Positions 49,807 through 57,266 of a stretch of 57,266 nucleotides of DNA are shown here, one piece after another. Under the pieces are notes generated by a model that searched no databases, was not told where the DNA came from, and saw only the letters and a list, made by a program, of their open reading frames with translations. This DNA is from Paenibacillus sp. Its GTDB lineage: Bacteria; Bacillota; Bacilli; Paenibacillales; YIM-B00363. Location of the stretch: assembly GCF_031177825.1 (NCBI RefSeq), contig NZ_JAPSKE010000033.1, positions 1-57,266 of the forward strand, given 5' to 3'. A program made the translations under genes and the position numbers. Each line of letters starts with the position of its first letter. Position 1 is the stretch's first letter.

Positions 49807-50571
49807 TTACCCCTTCAGTTCGTTTTTGCGTCCATAGAAAATGTCGAGCAGCTCCTCCGTGTACGAACCGTCGGCTTCATGCACGACGAGCGGCGGGAGC
49901 AGGCGAAGTTCCGACTTCCCATCCTTCAGCGCCTCGACAAGCACGATATTCGCTTCCTGATCGCGACGCGGATGAATGAAGCGCATCCGCTTCGGCTCGA
50001 GCTTCGCCGCGCGCAGCTCCGTTACGATCTCCGCGAGCCGCGACGGCCGGTGAACCATCGCCACCTTGCCGCCTGACTTCACGAGCCTCGCGCATGCCTG
50101 CGTCACGTCGGACAGCGTCGCGAACAGCTCGTGCCGCGCCGCGGCGATGTGGGGATTGCCCTTGATCTCTCCCGACGTTGCCGGCAGGTACGGCGGATTG
50201 ACGGTGACGAGATCGAAGCCGCCGTGACCGGCTTGTTCGTGGTACGTCTTCAGGTCGGCCAACTCGATCCGCACGCGGTCTCCCAGCTCGTTCAGCTCCA
50301 CGTTGCGCCGCGCCATGTCAGCCAGCCGCGGCTGAATTTCTACGCCTGTAATCCGTGCCCCCGTTCGCGTCGTCAGCAGCAGCGGAATCACCCCGTTGCC
50401 GGTGCACAGATCGACGATCGCGCCCGCCTTCGGCACCGAACAGAACCTTGCCAGGAGGACGGCATCGAGGGAGAAGCTGAACACCTCGTCGCTCTGTATG
50501 ATTTTCAAATCTTGCGTCAATAAGTCGTCCAACCGTTCGCCCGGCTGCAGCTCGACTCGCTCGACCTTCAT
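49807..50571 (-). CDS. tRNA1(Val) (adenine37-N6)-methyltransferase family protein (YabB-like)
   Basis: 254 residues, class I SAM methyltransferase: DLLTQDLKIIQSDEVFSFSLDAVLL, motif I IVDLCTGNGVIPLLL, and the N6-adenine catalytic motif NPPYLP, followed by HIAAARHE. The TrmN6/YabB family methylates A37 in tRNA1(Val); the exact base target here is inferred. ATG after AAGGGGG. It lies between yabA and rsmI, as in Bacillus. Confidence 0.9.
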   Translation of the reverse strand: MKVERVELQPGERLDDLLTQDLKIIQSDEVFSFSLDAVLLARFCSVPKAGAIVDLCTGNGVIPLLLTTRTGARITGVEIQPRLADMARRNVELNELGDRVRIELADLKTYHEQAGHGGFDLVTVNPPYLPATSGEIKGNPHIAAARHELFATLSDVTQACARLVKSGGKVAMVHRPSRLAEIVTELRAAKLEPKRMRFIHPRRDQEANIVLVEALKDGKSELRLLPPLVVHEADGSYTEELLDIFYGRKNELKG

Positions 50572-50609
50572 CGGCCGGTCCCCCTTCCTTAGCATCCCTC
50601 GTGAAATCG

Positions 50610-50644
50610 CAAAAAACCGCAGGGCTGTGTAGTCCTACGGTTCT
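50610..50644 (-). terminator. Terminator after yabA
   Basis: Minus strand AACCGTAGGACT-ACAC-AGCCCTGCGGTT (imperfect stem) followed by TTTTTTGCG, six bases after the yabA stop. Confidence 0.88.
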
Positions 50645-50649
50645 TCCGT

Positions 50650-51051
50650 CTACTTATTAAAGAAGGATAAGCAAAACAAACAATCGCCTTCGGTGCGAAG
50701 ATGCCCGTAGTATACGTTGCAGATATGGAACCCTTCGTGATACAGCCGGGCCAAGTTGTCGTACCCTTCGCCGACCTGTCCGGCGGCGTCCTGCGGTTCG
50801 GCCCCCGGCCGCTCCGCCGTCTCGGGCGCCTGAGCCGCCGCGACGTCCGGGTCGGGAGCGGCGGGCGTCTCCGCCGTCCCGTTCTCTTTGCGCAATATTT
50901 TGCGTAGTTGCTGGTTTTCTATGCTGAGCCGCTTGTTCTCTTCGAGCAGCAGGACGATCTGCTTCCTCAGCCCCGTCAGCTCTACCCCGAACTTCGCGAA
51001 CATGTCTTCCATGTGCGTGACTTGGTTGTATAGGTCTTTTCTATCTTCCAC
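50650..51051 (-). CDS. yabA: Replication initiation control protein YabA
   Basis: Binds DnaA and DnaN to prevent over-initiation. 133 residues: an N-terminal coiled coil (about 5-60, LTGLRKQIVLLLEENKRLSIEN) for tetramerisation, an Ala/Pro/Glu linker, and a C-terminal zinc module HEGFHICNVYYGHLR...GDCLFCLSFF. Start is GTG after AGGGGTGG; eight more in-frame codons are open upstream. It sits between ricT and the tRNA methylase, as in Bacillus. The linker is longer and more acidic than in B. subtilis. Confidence 0.94.
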   Translation of the reverse strand: MEDRKDLYNQVTHMEDMFAKFGVELTGLRKQIVLLLEENKRLSIENQQLRKILRKENGTAETPAAPDPDVAAAQAPETAERPGAEPQDAAGQVGEGYDNLARLYHEGFHICNVYYGHLRTEGDCLFCLSFFNK

Positions 51052-51078
51052 CGTTCCACCCCTGGAAAGAGACAACCC

Positions 51079-51894
51079 TTACGCTTCTTGCTCCGCGACG
51101 TCGTCTAGCGGGAAGTCGGATACGCGGTTGCCGGCTTCCGCCACGCGAACGCTTACCATCCGCGAGGATGGATTGATCCCGACGACGACGCCCGTGCCGG
51201 CCGACGTAATGACGCGAGCGCCCACGGACGGCAAGTCCTGTTTCACGCTCTCGTAGTTGTCATGTTCGAATTTCAAGCAACACATCAATCGTCCGCACAA
51301 TCCCGAAATCTTCGTCGGGTTGAGCGACAGGTTTTGATCTTTCGCCATCTTGATGGAGACCGGCTCGAAATCGCCGAGCCACGAGGAGCAACAGAGAATG
51401 CGTCCGCACGGCCCCAATCCGCCGAGCAGCTTCGCTTCGTCTCGGACGCCGATTTGGCGAAGCTCGATCCGCGTCCGGAACACGCCGGCCAAGTCCTTGA
51501 CGAGCTCCCGAAAATCGACGCGGCCTTCCGCGGTAAAATAAAAGATCACCTTGTTCCGGTCGAACGTGTATTCGACGTCCACAAGCTTCATCTTGAGTCC
51601 GTGGTCTCGGATCTTGTCCACGCATATATCGAACGCGTTCTTCGCGGCCGCCTTGTTGTCGTCCACGACCTTCGCGTCGTTCTGATCGGCGACGCGAATG
51701 ACTCGCTTCAACGGCAGTACGACGTCCGACTCGCGAACCGTCTTCTTGCCGATGACGACCTTGCCGTATTCCACGCCGCGCGCCGTCTCAACGATGACGT
51801 TCTCATGATCCTCGACCGGAAGGTCGCTGGGGTCGAAATAATATACCTTGCCCGCCTTCTTAAAGCGGACGCCTACGACTTGATACGTATCCAT
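51079..51894 (-). CDS. ricT: RicT (YaaT, PSP1-domain) regulatory protein
   Basis: Part of the RicA-RicF-RicT complex that carries [4Fe-4S] clusters, speeds Spo0F/Spo0A phosphorylation and assists RNase Y. 271 residues; the PSP1 region spans about 60-150. Cysteine-rich segments LGGLGPCGRILCCSSWLG and GLCGRLMCCLKFEHDNY supply cluster ligands. Two ATGs are adjacent; the second is at better spacing from AAGGAGG. It directly follows holB. Confidence 0.95.
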   Translation of the reverse strand: MDTYQVVGVRFKKAGKVYYFDPSDLPVEDHENVIVETARGVEYGKVVIGKKTVRESDVVLPLKRVIRVADQNDAKVVDDNKAAAKNAFDICVDKIRDHGLKMKLVDVEYTFDRNKVIFYFTAEGRVDFRELVKDLAGVFRTRIELRQIGVRDEAKLLGGLGPCGRILCCSSWLGDFEPVSIKMAKDQNLSLNPTKISGLCGRLMCCLKFEHDNYESVKQDLPSVGARVITSAGTGVVVGINPSSRMVSVRVAEAGNRVSDFPLDDVAEQEA

Positions 51895-52874
51895 CATGTC
51901 CCTCCTTGCAACGCGAATAAAAACCGTTCAAGGACAAGTTGGGGATTCGCATGCCCGCGGAGTTTCCGCTTGGCCTTCAGCGCTTCGTCCATCACGGCGA
52001 CCCAGTGATGGGCCGGCTTGGACATGGCCTGCTTGGCATGGAACTCCAGTTGATCTATGAACACGACCGTTGCGGTCTGTTGTCGTTGCAGTACGATCAT
52101 ATCTTTACACCATAAGGCGAACAAATCGAACAAGGTGTCCAAGTGCTCGGACATCTCCCCTTTGCCTGCGACCGATTGCGCGGCCAACATGCTGGCGGTG
52201 AATCCGCGGGTAGACTCCTTAGCCAATTGTAACACTGCGTTTCGGATTTCTGCAAACCAATTTAATTGGATAAGCTCGCGCGCCGTCGACAACCCTGGCG
52301 CCAGCCGTACCGCCGGTTTGACCAGCGCCGGAGGATGCCCCTCCCGCAGCAGCTCCGCCTCCATCGTCTCGGGGGACAGCGGCAGGAATACCATGCGCTG
52401 CGTACGCGATCGAATCGTCGGCAAGAGGGCTTGCCCGTTTTCGGTGATAAGTATGGCTACCGTCGCGGAACTCGGCTCCTCCAAGAACTTCAGCAAGGCG
52501 TTCGCCGCTTGCGGCGTCAGCCGATCGGCGCTCTCGATGACGTAAACTCTCGGCTTCGTCCCCGTCGTTCGATAAGCGAATTGCTTCTGCAGCTCCCGCA
52601 CCTGATCGATCTTCACCGTCGCCCCGTCCGGATCGACGCTCAGGACGTCCGGGTGATTGCCGTTATCGATCTTCCGGCATTCGGCGCACTTCCCGCAAGC
52701 GTCGTCGCCTCCCTCCAGACAATGAATCGCCTGGGCGAGCGCATGCGCCGTCGCTCTGCGTCCCGTGCCGCGAGGCCCTTCGAAGACGTAAGCATGCGAC
52801 AGCGCGTCGGAGCGGAGCGCCGCCTGCAGCTGCATCTTCACCCGTTCCTGACCGGGGATATCTCGGAATGGCAT
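51894..52874 (-). CDS. holB: DNA polymerase III subunit delta'
   Basis: Clamp-loader subunit. 326 residues: AAA+ domain with HAYVFEGPRGTGRRATAHALAQAI (P-loop-like), a four-cysteine zinc module (CLEGGDDACGKCAEC, about 52-66), the DVLSVDPDGATVKIDQVRELQ region, and SADRLTPQAANALLKFLEEPS. The P-loop is GPRGTGRR, with Arg where the ATP-binding lysine would be, typical of the non-hydrolysing delta' subunit. AGGAGCG precedes the ATG. Confidence 0.95.
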   Translation of the reverse strand: MPFRDIPGQERVKMQLQAALRSDALSHAYVFEGPRGTGRRATAHALAQAIHCLEGGDDACGKCAECRKIDNGNHPDVLSVDPDGATVKIDQVRELQKQFAYRTTGTKPRVYVIESADRLTPQAANALLKFLEEPSSATVAILITENGQALLPTIRSRTQRMVFLPLSPETMEAELLREGHPPALVKPAVRLAPGLSTARELIQLNWFAEIRNAVLQLAKESTRGFTASMLAAQSVAGKGEMSEHLDTLFDLFALWCKDMIVLQRQQTATVVFIDQLEFHAKQAMSKPAHHWVAVMDEALKAKRKLRGHANPQLVLERFLFALQGGT

Positions 52875-52885
52875 GTCCTTCGCTC

Positions 52886-53332
52886 CTAGTAAAACAAGTT
52901 GATCAGCAGTCCGCGAATTTCGCCGACTTTGCCAAGCAGTTCGATACGGCCGCCTTCCGTCGCGAGCAGCTCGTCCGCCATCGAAAGGAGCGCCTGATCG
53001 ATCTCGTCCAACAATTGATATCGTTTCGTTCTGCCTCTTCGGTCCCAGCCCCTCGTCTCCTTCAAACCGACGCCTTTGCGCACCGTGTCTTCCAAGAAAC
53101 GTTGAACCAGCACCTTATATTCTCTAAGCTCGCGCACCGTCATCGAACGGGCCAGCCGTTCGCCTTGCTGCGCGATGCGTTCCATCCGTCGGGCCAGCTC
53201 GTCCTGCGACGCCGCCTCCCGTTCCTGCCTTAGAAAGCCGGAGAACGGCCTAGCGGACGCGGAGGTGCCAGAAGCCCCTTCGTTCCGAAGGGGCTCCTTG
53301 CCGAACGGGCGGATGCCGGGATTGATTTTCAC
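52886..53332 (-). CDS. YaaR family protein (DUF327)
   Basis: 148 residues, mostly helical: LARRMERIAQQGERLARSMTVRELREYKVLVQRFLEDTVRKG and the C-terminal LLDEIDQALLSMADELLATEG, IELLGKVGEIRGLLINLFY. Function unknown. Its steady place between darA and holB (yaaQ-yaaR-holB in Bacillus) suggests a housekeeping role. The start is a GTG preceded by GGAGGCGG; the upstream in-frame extension is not conserved-looking. Confidence 0.87.
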   Translation of the reverse strand: MKINPGIRPFGKEPLRNEGASGTSASARPFSGFLRQEREAASQDELARRMERIAQQGERLARSMTVRELREYKVLVQRFLEDTVRKGVGLKETRGWDRRGRTKRYQLLDEIDQALLSMADELLATEGGRIELLGKVGEIRGLLINLFY

Positions 53333-53382
53333 GTCGATCCGCCTCCGTGTCCGAAATGATTCGTTCGTGCTCTGCTTTATTC

Positions 53383-53712
53383 TTAGAAATGTTCGAAACG
53401 CTCGACCGGCATGATGAAGACGGCGGCTCCGCCGACCTGCACCTCGACCGGGAACGGAATATAGGAATCCGTTGTACCGCCCATTGGCGTGACCGGCGTA
53501 ACCAGTTGATCGCGCACCTTGCAATTCGACTTGATGACCTCGAGGACGTCCTGCACGCGATCGTCTTCGATCCCGATCATGAACGTCGTGTTTCCGGCCC
53601 TCAGGAAGCCGCCGGTGCTCGCCATCTTCGTCGCACGTATCCCCTCTTTAATCAGGGCGTTCGACAAGCGGTTGCTGTCCTTATCTTGCACAACTGCGAT
53701 TACAAGTTTCAT
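53383..53712 (-). CDS. darA: Cyclic-di-AMP receptor DarA (PII-like)
   Basis: 109-residue PII-like trimer that binds c-di-AMP, also called PstA or YaaQ. Visible features: KLVIAVVQDKDSNRLSNALIKE, the B-loop/ligand residues in GIRATKMASTGGFLRAGNTTFMIGI, and the C-terminal VEVQVGGAAVFIMPVERFE. Its downstream partner is unknown in any species I can name. A c-di-AMP riboswitch 7 kb away controls yabE, so two c-di-AMP readouts lie in this block. GAGGAGG precedes the ATG. Confidence 0.95.
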   Translation of the reverse strand: MKLVIAVVQDKDSNRLSNALIKEGIRATKMASTGGFLRAGNTTFMIGIEDDRVQDVLEVIKSNCKVRDQLVTPVTPMGGTTDSYIPFPVEVQVGGAAVFIMPVERFEHF

Positions 53713-53739
53713 CCTAAATTCCTCCTCTGAGCGATTTTG

Positions 53740-54387
53740 TCATTGCTGTTGCTGTAACAAACGGTCGAAGTCCGCATGGATGTCCGCGGCGATGTCGGCG
53801 ACGGTCCGATTCGCGTCGATCAACATCACGCGCTGCGGTTCGGCTTTCGCGATCAGTAGGAATCCGTCTCTCACTCGTTCGTGGTATTCTCTCTCTTTCT
53901 GCTCGATGCGGTCGAGTCCCGCGCCGCTGGCCGCAAGCGCTCGACTCAATAGCCGTTCGCGGCTTACCGACGCGGGCACATCCAGCAAATACGTCCGATG
54001 CGGGCGCAATCCGCCGGTAGCGAACCGGTTGATTCGGGCCACCTCCTCGGGATCCCGGCCCAGGCCGTACCCTTGGTAGGCGATGCTCGCGTCGACGAAT
54101 CGATCGCAGACGACGACCTTCCCCCGCTCGAGCGCCGGGACGATTACCTCGCGAACGTGCTGCGCGCGGGAGGCCGCATAGAGCAATATTTCCGTTTCGT
54201 CCATCATTTCCCCATTGTCCGGAGACAGGACGATCTCGCGCAGCCGATCGCCGATCGGCGTCCCGCCGGGCTCTCTCGTCCGTACGACGTCCGCCCCCAT
54301 CGACGCCAGCCGCTCGCCGAGCAGCTTCATTTGCGTCGTCTTGCCGGACCCGTCGGGTCCTTCGAAAGTAATAAACAAGCCTTTCAC
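53740..54387 (-). CDS. tmk: Thymidylate kinase
   Basis: Phosphorylates dTMP to dTDP. 215 residues with Walker A FEGPDGSGKTTQ, the DRF motif VVCDRFVDASIAYQGYG, TREPGGTPIGD and the lid with basic residues. Start is GTG with AGGAGCC upstream. Gene order yaaO-tmk-darA is as in Bacillus. Confidence 0.96.
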   Translation of the reverse strand: MKGLFITFEGPDGSGKTTQMKLLGERLASMGADVVRTREPGGTPIGDRLREIVLSPDNGEMMDETEILLYAASRAQHVREVIVPALERGKVVVCDRFVDASIAYQGYGLGRDPEEVARINRFATGGLRPHRTYLLDVPASVSRERLLSRALAASGAGLDRIEQKEREYHERVRDGFLLIAKAEPQRVMLIDANRTVADIAADIHADFDRLLQQQQ

Positions 54388-54424
54388 TTTCAGGCTCCTA
54401 ACATAGTATATTGCCTAGCTGCCA

Positions 54425-55909
54425 TTAGGGTTCCTTACGAACGCCGATCATTCGAAGCGAGGGGTCGCGAACGCCTTGAACCGAAGCGCCTTGCTCCCGG
54501 AGGCGAAGCGCCGCCGCCGCGATGTCCCGAGTAATCTCCTCGCCGGGCAAGAGGATCGGAATGCCGGGCGGATACGGAATAACCATCTCCGCGCACGTCT
54601 CGCCAACCGCTTCTTCCCATGGAATGTCTTGTCGTACGTCCGTCCTTGCGGCCGAAATCGCGTCCTCCGCCTTGAAATAAACGGGTGCGGACAAGGATAA
54701 CGCCCCTAATGCATACATATTCGAGAAATTTTGCTGATTTTCCTTCTTTTTCGCCGGAAATCGTGAGGCAAATTGTTGTAACGCCGAGAGGAGCCGTTCG
54801 ATTTCCGCCGCCGACGTGGCTGCACTGCAGGCCAGGACGACATACGACTCGTTCGCCATCTCCGTATAGATGCCGACCTCGGCCAAACGCTCCGCCAGTT
54901 CGTAGCCCGTCCACCCGCCGGCGGCGTCGTAGAGGAGAGGCTTAAAGGGATCCGAGGTCGTCTTGACGCCGAATCTTCCGCTCGTCGTCGTTCGCAACGC
55001 CGCGCCAAGACTGTCGATCGCTTCCAACGCCTCCGCGAAGAGCGCATCTCCTCTCGTATGCAGCTCCCGCCGCGCCCGGTCGAGCGACGCGAGAATGAGG
55101 TAGGAGGGACTCGAGCTCTGCAGCATACGTAAGTACGCTTCGATGCGCTCATGCGGGATGCGATTGCTGCCTATATGCAGCATAGCTCCCATCGTCAAGG
55201 CGGATAGCATCTTGTGCGTCGACTGAATGACGACGTCGGCCCCTTGCTGCAACGCGGATTTCGGAAACCGCGGATGTCGCCCGAAATGCGCCCCATGCGC
55301 CTCGTCGACGATGAGCGCTTTCCCTCGGGCATGCGCCGCCTCCGCGATCGCGCCGATGTCCGCGGCGATCCCATAATAATTCGGGCTCGTTACGAAGACC
55401 GCCTTCGCCTCGGGATGCTCGTCCAACGCGCGCGCGATCGCGTCCGCCGACACGCCGCCGTATAAACCGAGCTCCTCGTCGGCTTCCGGGAGGACGAATA
55501 CCGCCCCTGCGCCGCGCAGCATCAACGCGTGGATCGCGGACTTGTGCGCGTCCCGCTGCAGCACGAGCAGCTCTCCCGGTCCGGCCGCCGCGTGGATCGC
55601 CGCCAGGTTGCCGACGGTGCTGCCGCCGACGAGGAAATACGTTCGCCGCGCCCCGAAGCATTGGGCCGCGAGCGCCTGCGCCTGCTCGATCGCGCCCGAG
55701 GGCGCGTGAAGATCGTCCAGACCCGGCAGCTCGGTCGCATCGTAAGGCCCAACCGCTCCGAGCCAGCTCGCCACATCCGGGTCGGATGCGTACGCGGCGC
55801 CCGCTTTATGGCCCGGCACATGAAAGCCCGCCCGACGACGCGACCGGTACGCGGCGAGCGCGGCCACGATCGGCGCGTCTCCCGGTTGAAGCGTCCGTTT
55901 GTCCGTCAT
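54425..55909 (-). CDS. Arginine/lysine/ornithine decarboxylase family protein (YaaO-like)
   Basis: 494-residue PLP fold-type I decarboxylase of the short Gram-positive kind: FHVPGHKAGAAY, DATELPGLDDLHAPSGAI, VGGSTVGNLAAIHAA, ALIVDEAHGAHFG, and the Schiff-base lysine in STHKMLSALTMGAMLH. The C-terminal domain has IPYPPGIPILLPGE. The substrate (Arg, Lys or Orn) cannot be fixed from sequence; B. subtilis SpeA is the closest characterised type. AGGGGG precedes the ATG. Confidence 0.92.
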   Translation of the reverse strand: MTDKRTLQPGDAPIVAALAAYRSRRRAGFHVPGHKAGAAYASDPDVASWLGAVGPYDATELPGLDDLHAPSGAIEQAQALAAQCFGARRTYFLVGGSTVGNLAAIHAAAGPGELLVLQRDAHKSAIHALMLRGAGAVFVLPEADEELGLYGGVSADAIARALDEHPEAKAVFVTSPNYYGIAADIGAIAEAAHARGKALIVDEAHGAHFGRHPRFPKSALQQGADVVIQSTHKMLSALTMGAMLHIGSNRIPHERIEAYLRMLQSSSPSYLILASLDRARRELHTRGDALFAEALEAIDSLGAALRTTTSGRFGVKTTSDPFKPLLYDAAGGWTGYELAERLAEVGIYTEMANESYVVLACSAATSAAEIERLLSALQQFASRFPAKKKENQQNFSNMYALGALSLSAPVYFKAEDAISAARTDVRQDIPWEEAVGETCAEMVIPYPPGIPILLPGEEITRDIAAAALRLREQGASVQGVRDPSLRMIGVRKEP

Positions 55910-55968
55910 CGGGCGCTTTCCCCCTTTTTCGACATAATCTACTTGTATCTTACCTCGTTCTCCGTCAG

Positions 55969-56010
55969 AAAAAAAGACTCCCCGCCGTCGCGCCCGACCG
56001 TCGGAAAGTC
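55969..56010 (-). terminator. Terminator after gin
   Basis: Minus strand imperfect stem starting GACTTTCCGACG and ending GGCGGGGAGTC, followed by TTTTTTTC, about 30 bases after the gin stop and 60 bases before the decarboxylase start. Confidence 0.75.
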
Positions 56011-56037
56011 CTTTCCATTCTATGAGATCTGCATCGA

Positions 56038-56235
56038 TTATGCGTCCTTTTTATACCATACTCGTTTCATCTGGGTAATGAAAAACGGATACTTCTCGTC
56101 TTTCACGTCCGTCCGTACCATTTCCGTCTCGCAATCCGCACAAATAAATTGACCGCAAATATGAATTCCTTCCGAACGCGTCTCTTCGCAAATCATGCAG
56201 ATCGTCGGCTCCGCTTCGGGATTCAGCGCATTCAT
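56038..56235 (-). CDS. gin: Anti-sigma factor Gin (CsfB)
   Basis: 65 residues; zinc-binding inhibitor of sigma-G in the early forespore and of sigma-E in the mother cell. Four cysteines are present as CMIC and C-x...-CADC (ICMICEETRSEGIHICGQFI, then CADCETEM), followed by the KYPFFITQMKRVWYK tail. ATG after AAAGGTG; a GTG four codons upstream is possible. A full sigma-F promoter lies directly upstream. As in Bacillus, it is the first gene after the rRNA operon on this strand. Confidence 0.93.
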   Translation of the reverse strand: MNALNPEAEPTICMICEETRSEGIHICGQFICADCETEMVRTDVKDEKYPFFITQMKRVWYKKDA

Positions 56236-56264
56236 TGGGCAGCTCACCTTTCTCGTTTTACTCC

Positions 56265-56294
56265 CAGTATTGCCTTTCTTCTAAATCTCTAAAC
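56265..56294 (-). promoter_or_regulatory. Sigma-F promoter of gin
   Basis: Minus strand GTTTA (56290-56294), 15 bases, GGCAATACTG (56265-56274), a full match to the sigma-F consensus GYWTA / GGNNANAHTR. B. subtilis csfB is sigma-F-controlled. Confidence 0.75.
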
Positions 56295-56309
56295 TTTTTT
56301 TGGCGAACT

Positions 56310-56318
56310 TGCTATAAT
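56310..56318 (+). promoter_or_regulatory. Extended -10 promoter for the plus-strand membrane gene
   Basis: Plus strand TGCTATAAT (56310-56318) is an extended -10 element with a consensus hexamer. The -35 region is poor (TAAACT-like). It is 72 bases upstream of the ATG at 56391 and nearly back-to-back with the gin sigma-F promoter. Confidence 0.5.
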
Positions 56319-56390
56319 TGAGAATCGGTATGTGATTCCCATTCTTCGCCACCGTTCCTTATGTATATGTGGGCGCGGAGAGAAGCGTGA

Positions 56391-56966
56391 ATGAAACCCG
56401 AAGACCCCGAGGTGACGGTTGTGGCGATGCAAGCAGAAACGCCCGCGAACGAAAAAGTGATCTACCAATACAAGCTCCTTAAGAGGATTCGCCGTCATCC
56501 TTTAATTAGCCTTGTTTATTTAGGTTTTCTTACATTATGGCTTTCGGTCGTACCGATTCTTCACGGGGGAGCATACCATTTGCTCTGGGGCATCGGCGCC
56601 TTGGTCGGCTGGCAGGCGGCGTATTACGTCCTGACAACGGCGCTCCTGGGCCGGGAACGGGAGGAATTGAGATATTCGCAGCGGTACGGTTGGCTGCTTG
56701 CATCGCCTTGGTTCGGGTACCTGCCGACCTCCAGCGTGCCGTTCCGTCAATATCGATCGATCCAGCTGCACCTAACCGCGATCGGCGTATTGGCGTCAGC
56801 GGGATTGGCCGTCTGGGTGCCGCCCGCCGCGGCACTCACCGCAGGCTTCATCCACCTGTGGTGGATGGCGCCGCGCCTATACCTCGCGATGGCGATGAAG
56901 CGTTCCGCTCAGTCGGGCAGCATTCTCGCCATGACGCCCGCAGATGTGGGCTTGTATTCGTCTTAA
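56391..56966 (+). CDS. Unrecognised integral membrane protein
   Basis: 191 residues, family not recognised. A hydrophilic N-terminus (1-45, with KLLKRIRRHP just before the membrane) leads into about four hydrophobic segments: near 46-61, 64-84, 131-145 and 147-163. A cytoplasmic-type loop (REREELRYSQRYGW) follows the second segment. The ATG has GGAGAG eight bases upstream, and an extended -10 promoter lies ahead of it, so it looks real. It is divergent from gin and converges on the 5S gene. No enzyme motif or signal cleavage site is visible. Confidence 0.75.
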   Translation: MKPEDPEVTVVAMQAETPANEKVIYQYKLLKRIRRHPLISLVYLGFLTLWLSVVPILHGGAYHLLWGIGALVGWQAAYYVLTTALLGREREELRYSQRYGWLLASPWFGYLPTSSVPFRQYRSIQLHLTAIGVLASAGLAVWVPPAAALTAGFIHLWWMAPRLYLAMAMKRSAQSGSILAMTPADVGLYSS

Positions 56967-57131
56967 GCCATACAGCTCGATGCCTTCGCTTTCAACGATG
57001 ATATGGAAATTTACGATATTTTGCCGATAAAGGCCGTATCCGTGTGAATCCGCTCGAAATTACGCATCTTCCTCATGTCCTTCGTCCAGTAGGTATAACT
57101 GTACGCCGGTTTTACCTAATCTTATCAGAGA
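56967..57131. other. Short intergenic stretch with no recognised gene
   Basis: About 165 bases between the plus-strand membrane gene and the 5S terminator. I see no tRNA, no terminator for the membrane gene and no open frame with a ribosome binding site. Confidence 0.6.
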
Positions 57132-57172
57132 AAAAAACGCCTCCGGATTCGACGAATCGAATCGGAGGCGTT
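57132..57172 (-). terminator. Terminator of the upstream rRNA operon
   Basis: Minus strand AACGCCTCCGATTCGATTCGTCGAATCCGGAGGCGTT: a stem of about 15 bp with one bulged base, followed by TTTTTTCTC, ten bases after the 5S 3' end. Confidence 0.93.
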
Positions 57173-57181
57173 CTTATGTCA

Positions 57182-57266
57182 GCTTGGCGACGTCCTACTC
57201 TCCCGGGACCCTGCGGTCCAAGTACCATCGGCGCTGGAAGGCTTAAATTTCGTGTTCGGGATGGGT
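57182..57266 (-). rRNA. rrf: 5S ribosomal RNA, 3' part (partial)
   Basis: The reverse complement of the last 85 bases reads ACCCATCCCGAACACGAAATTT, CAGCGCCGATGGTACTTGGACC and GGGAGAGTAGGACGTCGCCAAGC, the conserved 5S 3' two-thirds. It ends a co-oriented rrn operon that continues beyond the right edge. Confidence 0.97.

Overview
The window is about 57 kb of a GC-rich, endospore-forming Firmicute. Gene content, gene order and high GC content point to Paenibacillaceae (Paenibacillus/Cohnella-like); that placement is inference, not a measured identity. It is the well-known origin-proximal block that in Bacillus subtilis runs from csfB to lysS. Here it is reversed, so almost every gene lies on the minus strand and transcription runs right to left. 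It is bounded by two co-oriented rRNA operons: the 3' end of a 5S gene at the right edge and the 5' end of a 16S gene at the left edge.

Reading with transcription (right to left): the 5S end and its terminator; an unrecognised plus-strand membrane protein divergent from gin (csfB); yaaO-like decarboxylase, tmk, darA (c-di-AMP receptor), yaaR, holB, ricT, yabA, a tRNA1(Val) methylase and rsmI; plus-strand abrB facing a divergent YwfO-like HD protein; tatD, a c-di-AMP riboswitch with yabE, rnmV, rsmA, yabG, veg, sspF, ispE, purR, ridA, spoVG, glmU, prs, rplY, pth, fin, mfd, spoVT, yabN/mazG, HU, rqcP, yabP, yabQ, divIC, an S1-domain protein, spoIIE, yabS, yabT, tilS, hpt and ftsH. Then come nadA-nadB-nadC-coaX-hslO-yacD-cysK (NAD, CoA and cysteine) and the folate cluster pabB-pabA-pabC-folP-folB-folK-yazB-dusB, followed by greA, lysS and the next 16S gene.

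The genes fall into four working groups: core information processing (lysS, greA, holB, mfd, rsmA, rsmI, tilS, pth, rnmV, tmk); cofactor and nucleotide supply (fol/pab, nad, coaX, cysK, prs, hpt, purR, glmU, ispE); cell-cycle and envelope functions (divIC, ftsH, yabA, yabE); and the sporulation programme (abrB, spoVG, spoIIE, yabP/Q, gin, fin, spoVT, sspF, yabG). Many sporulation promoters can be read directly: a sigma-H site at spoVG, a Spo0A-type sigma-A site at spoIIE, sigma-F at gin (and probably fin), sigma-G at sspF, sigma-K at yabG, and several Spo0A boxes around abrB.

I found no CRISPR array, prophage, insertion sequence, tRNA or defence island, and no clearly new multigene system. 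The observations most worth a second look are a regular run of six GAG triplets over the pabA ribosome binding site (a TRAP-like pattern), a small TTG-start gene upstream of pabB that appears to carry compensating frameshifts, Spo0A boxes in front of an HD-domain gene that occupies the usual metS position, an SspF spore protein with a long low-complexity tail, a hairpin abutting the rplY ribosome binding site, and a CTAG-rich long inverted repeat at the end of spoIIE.
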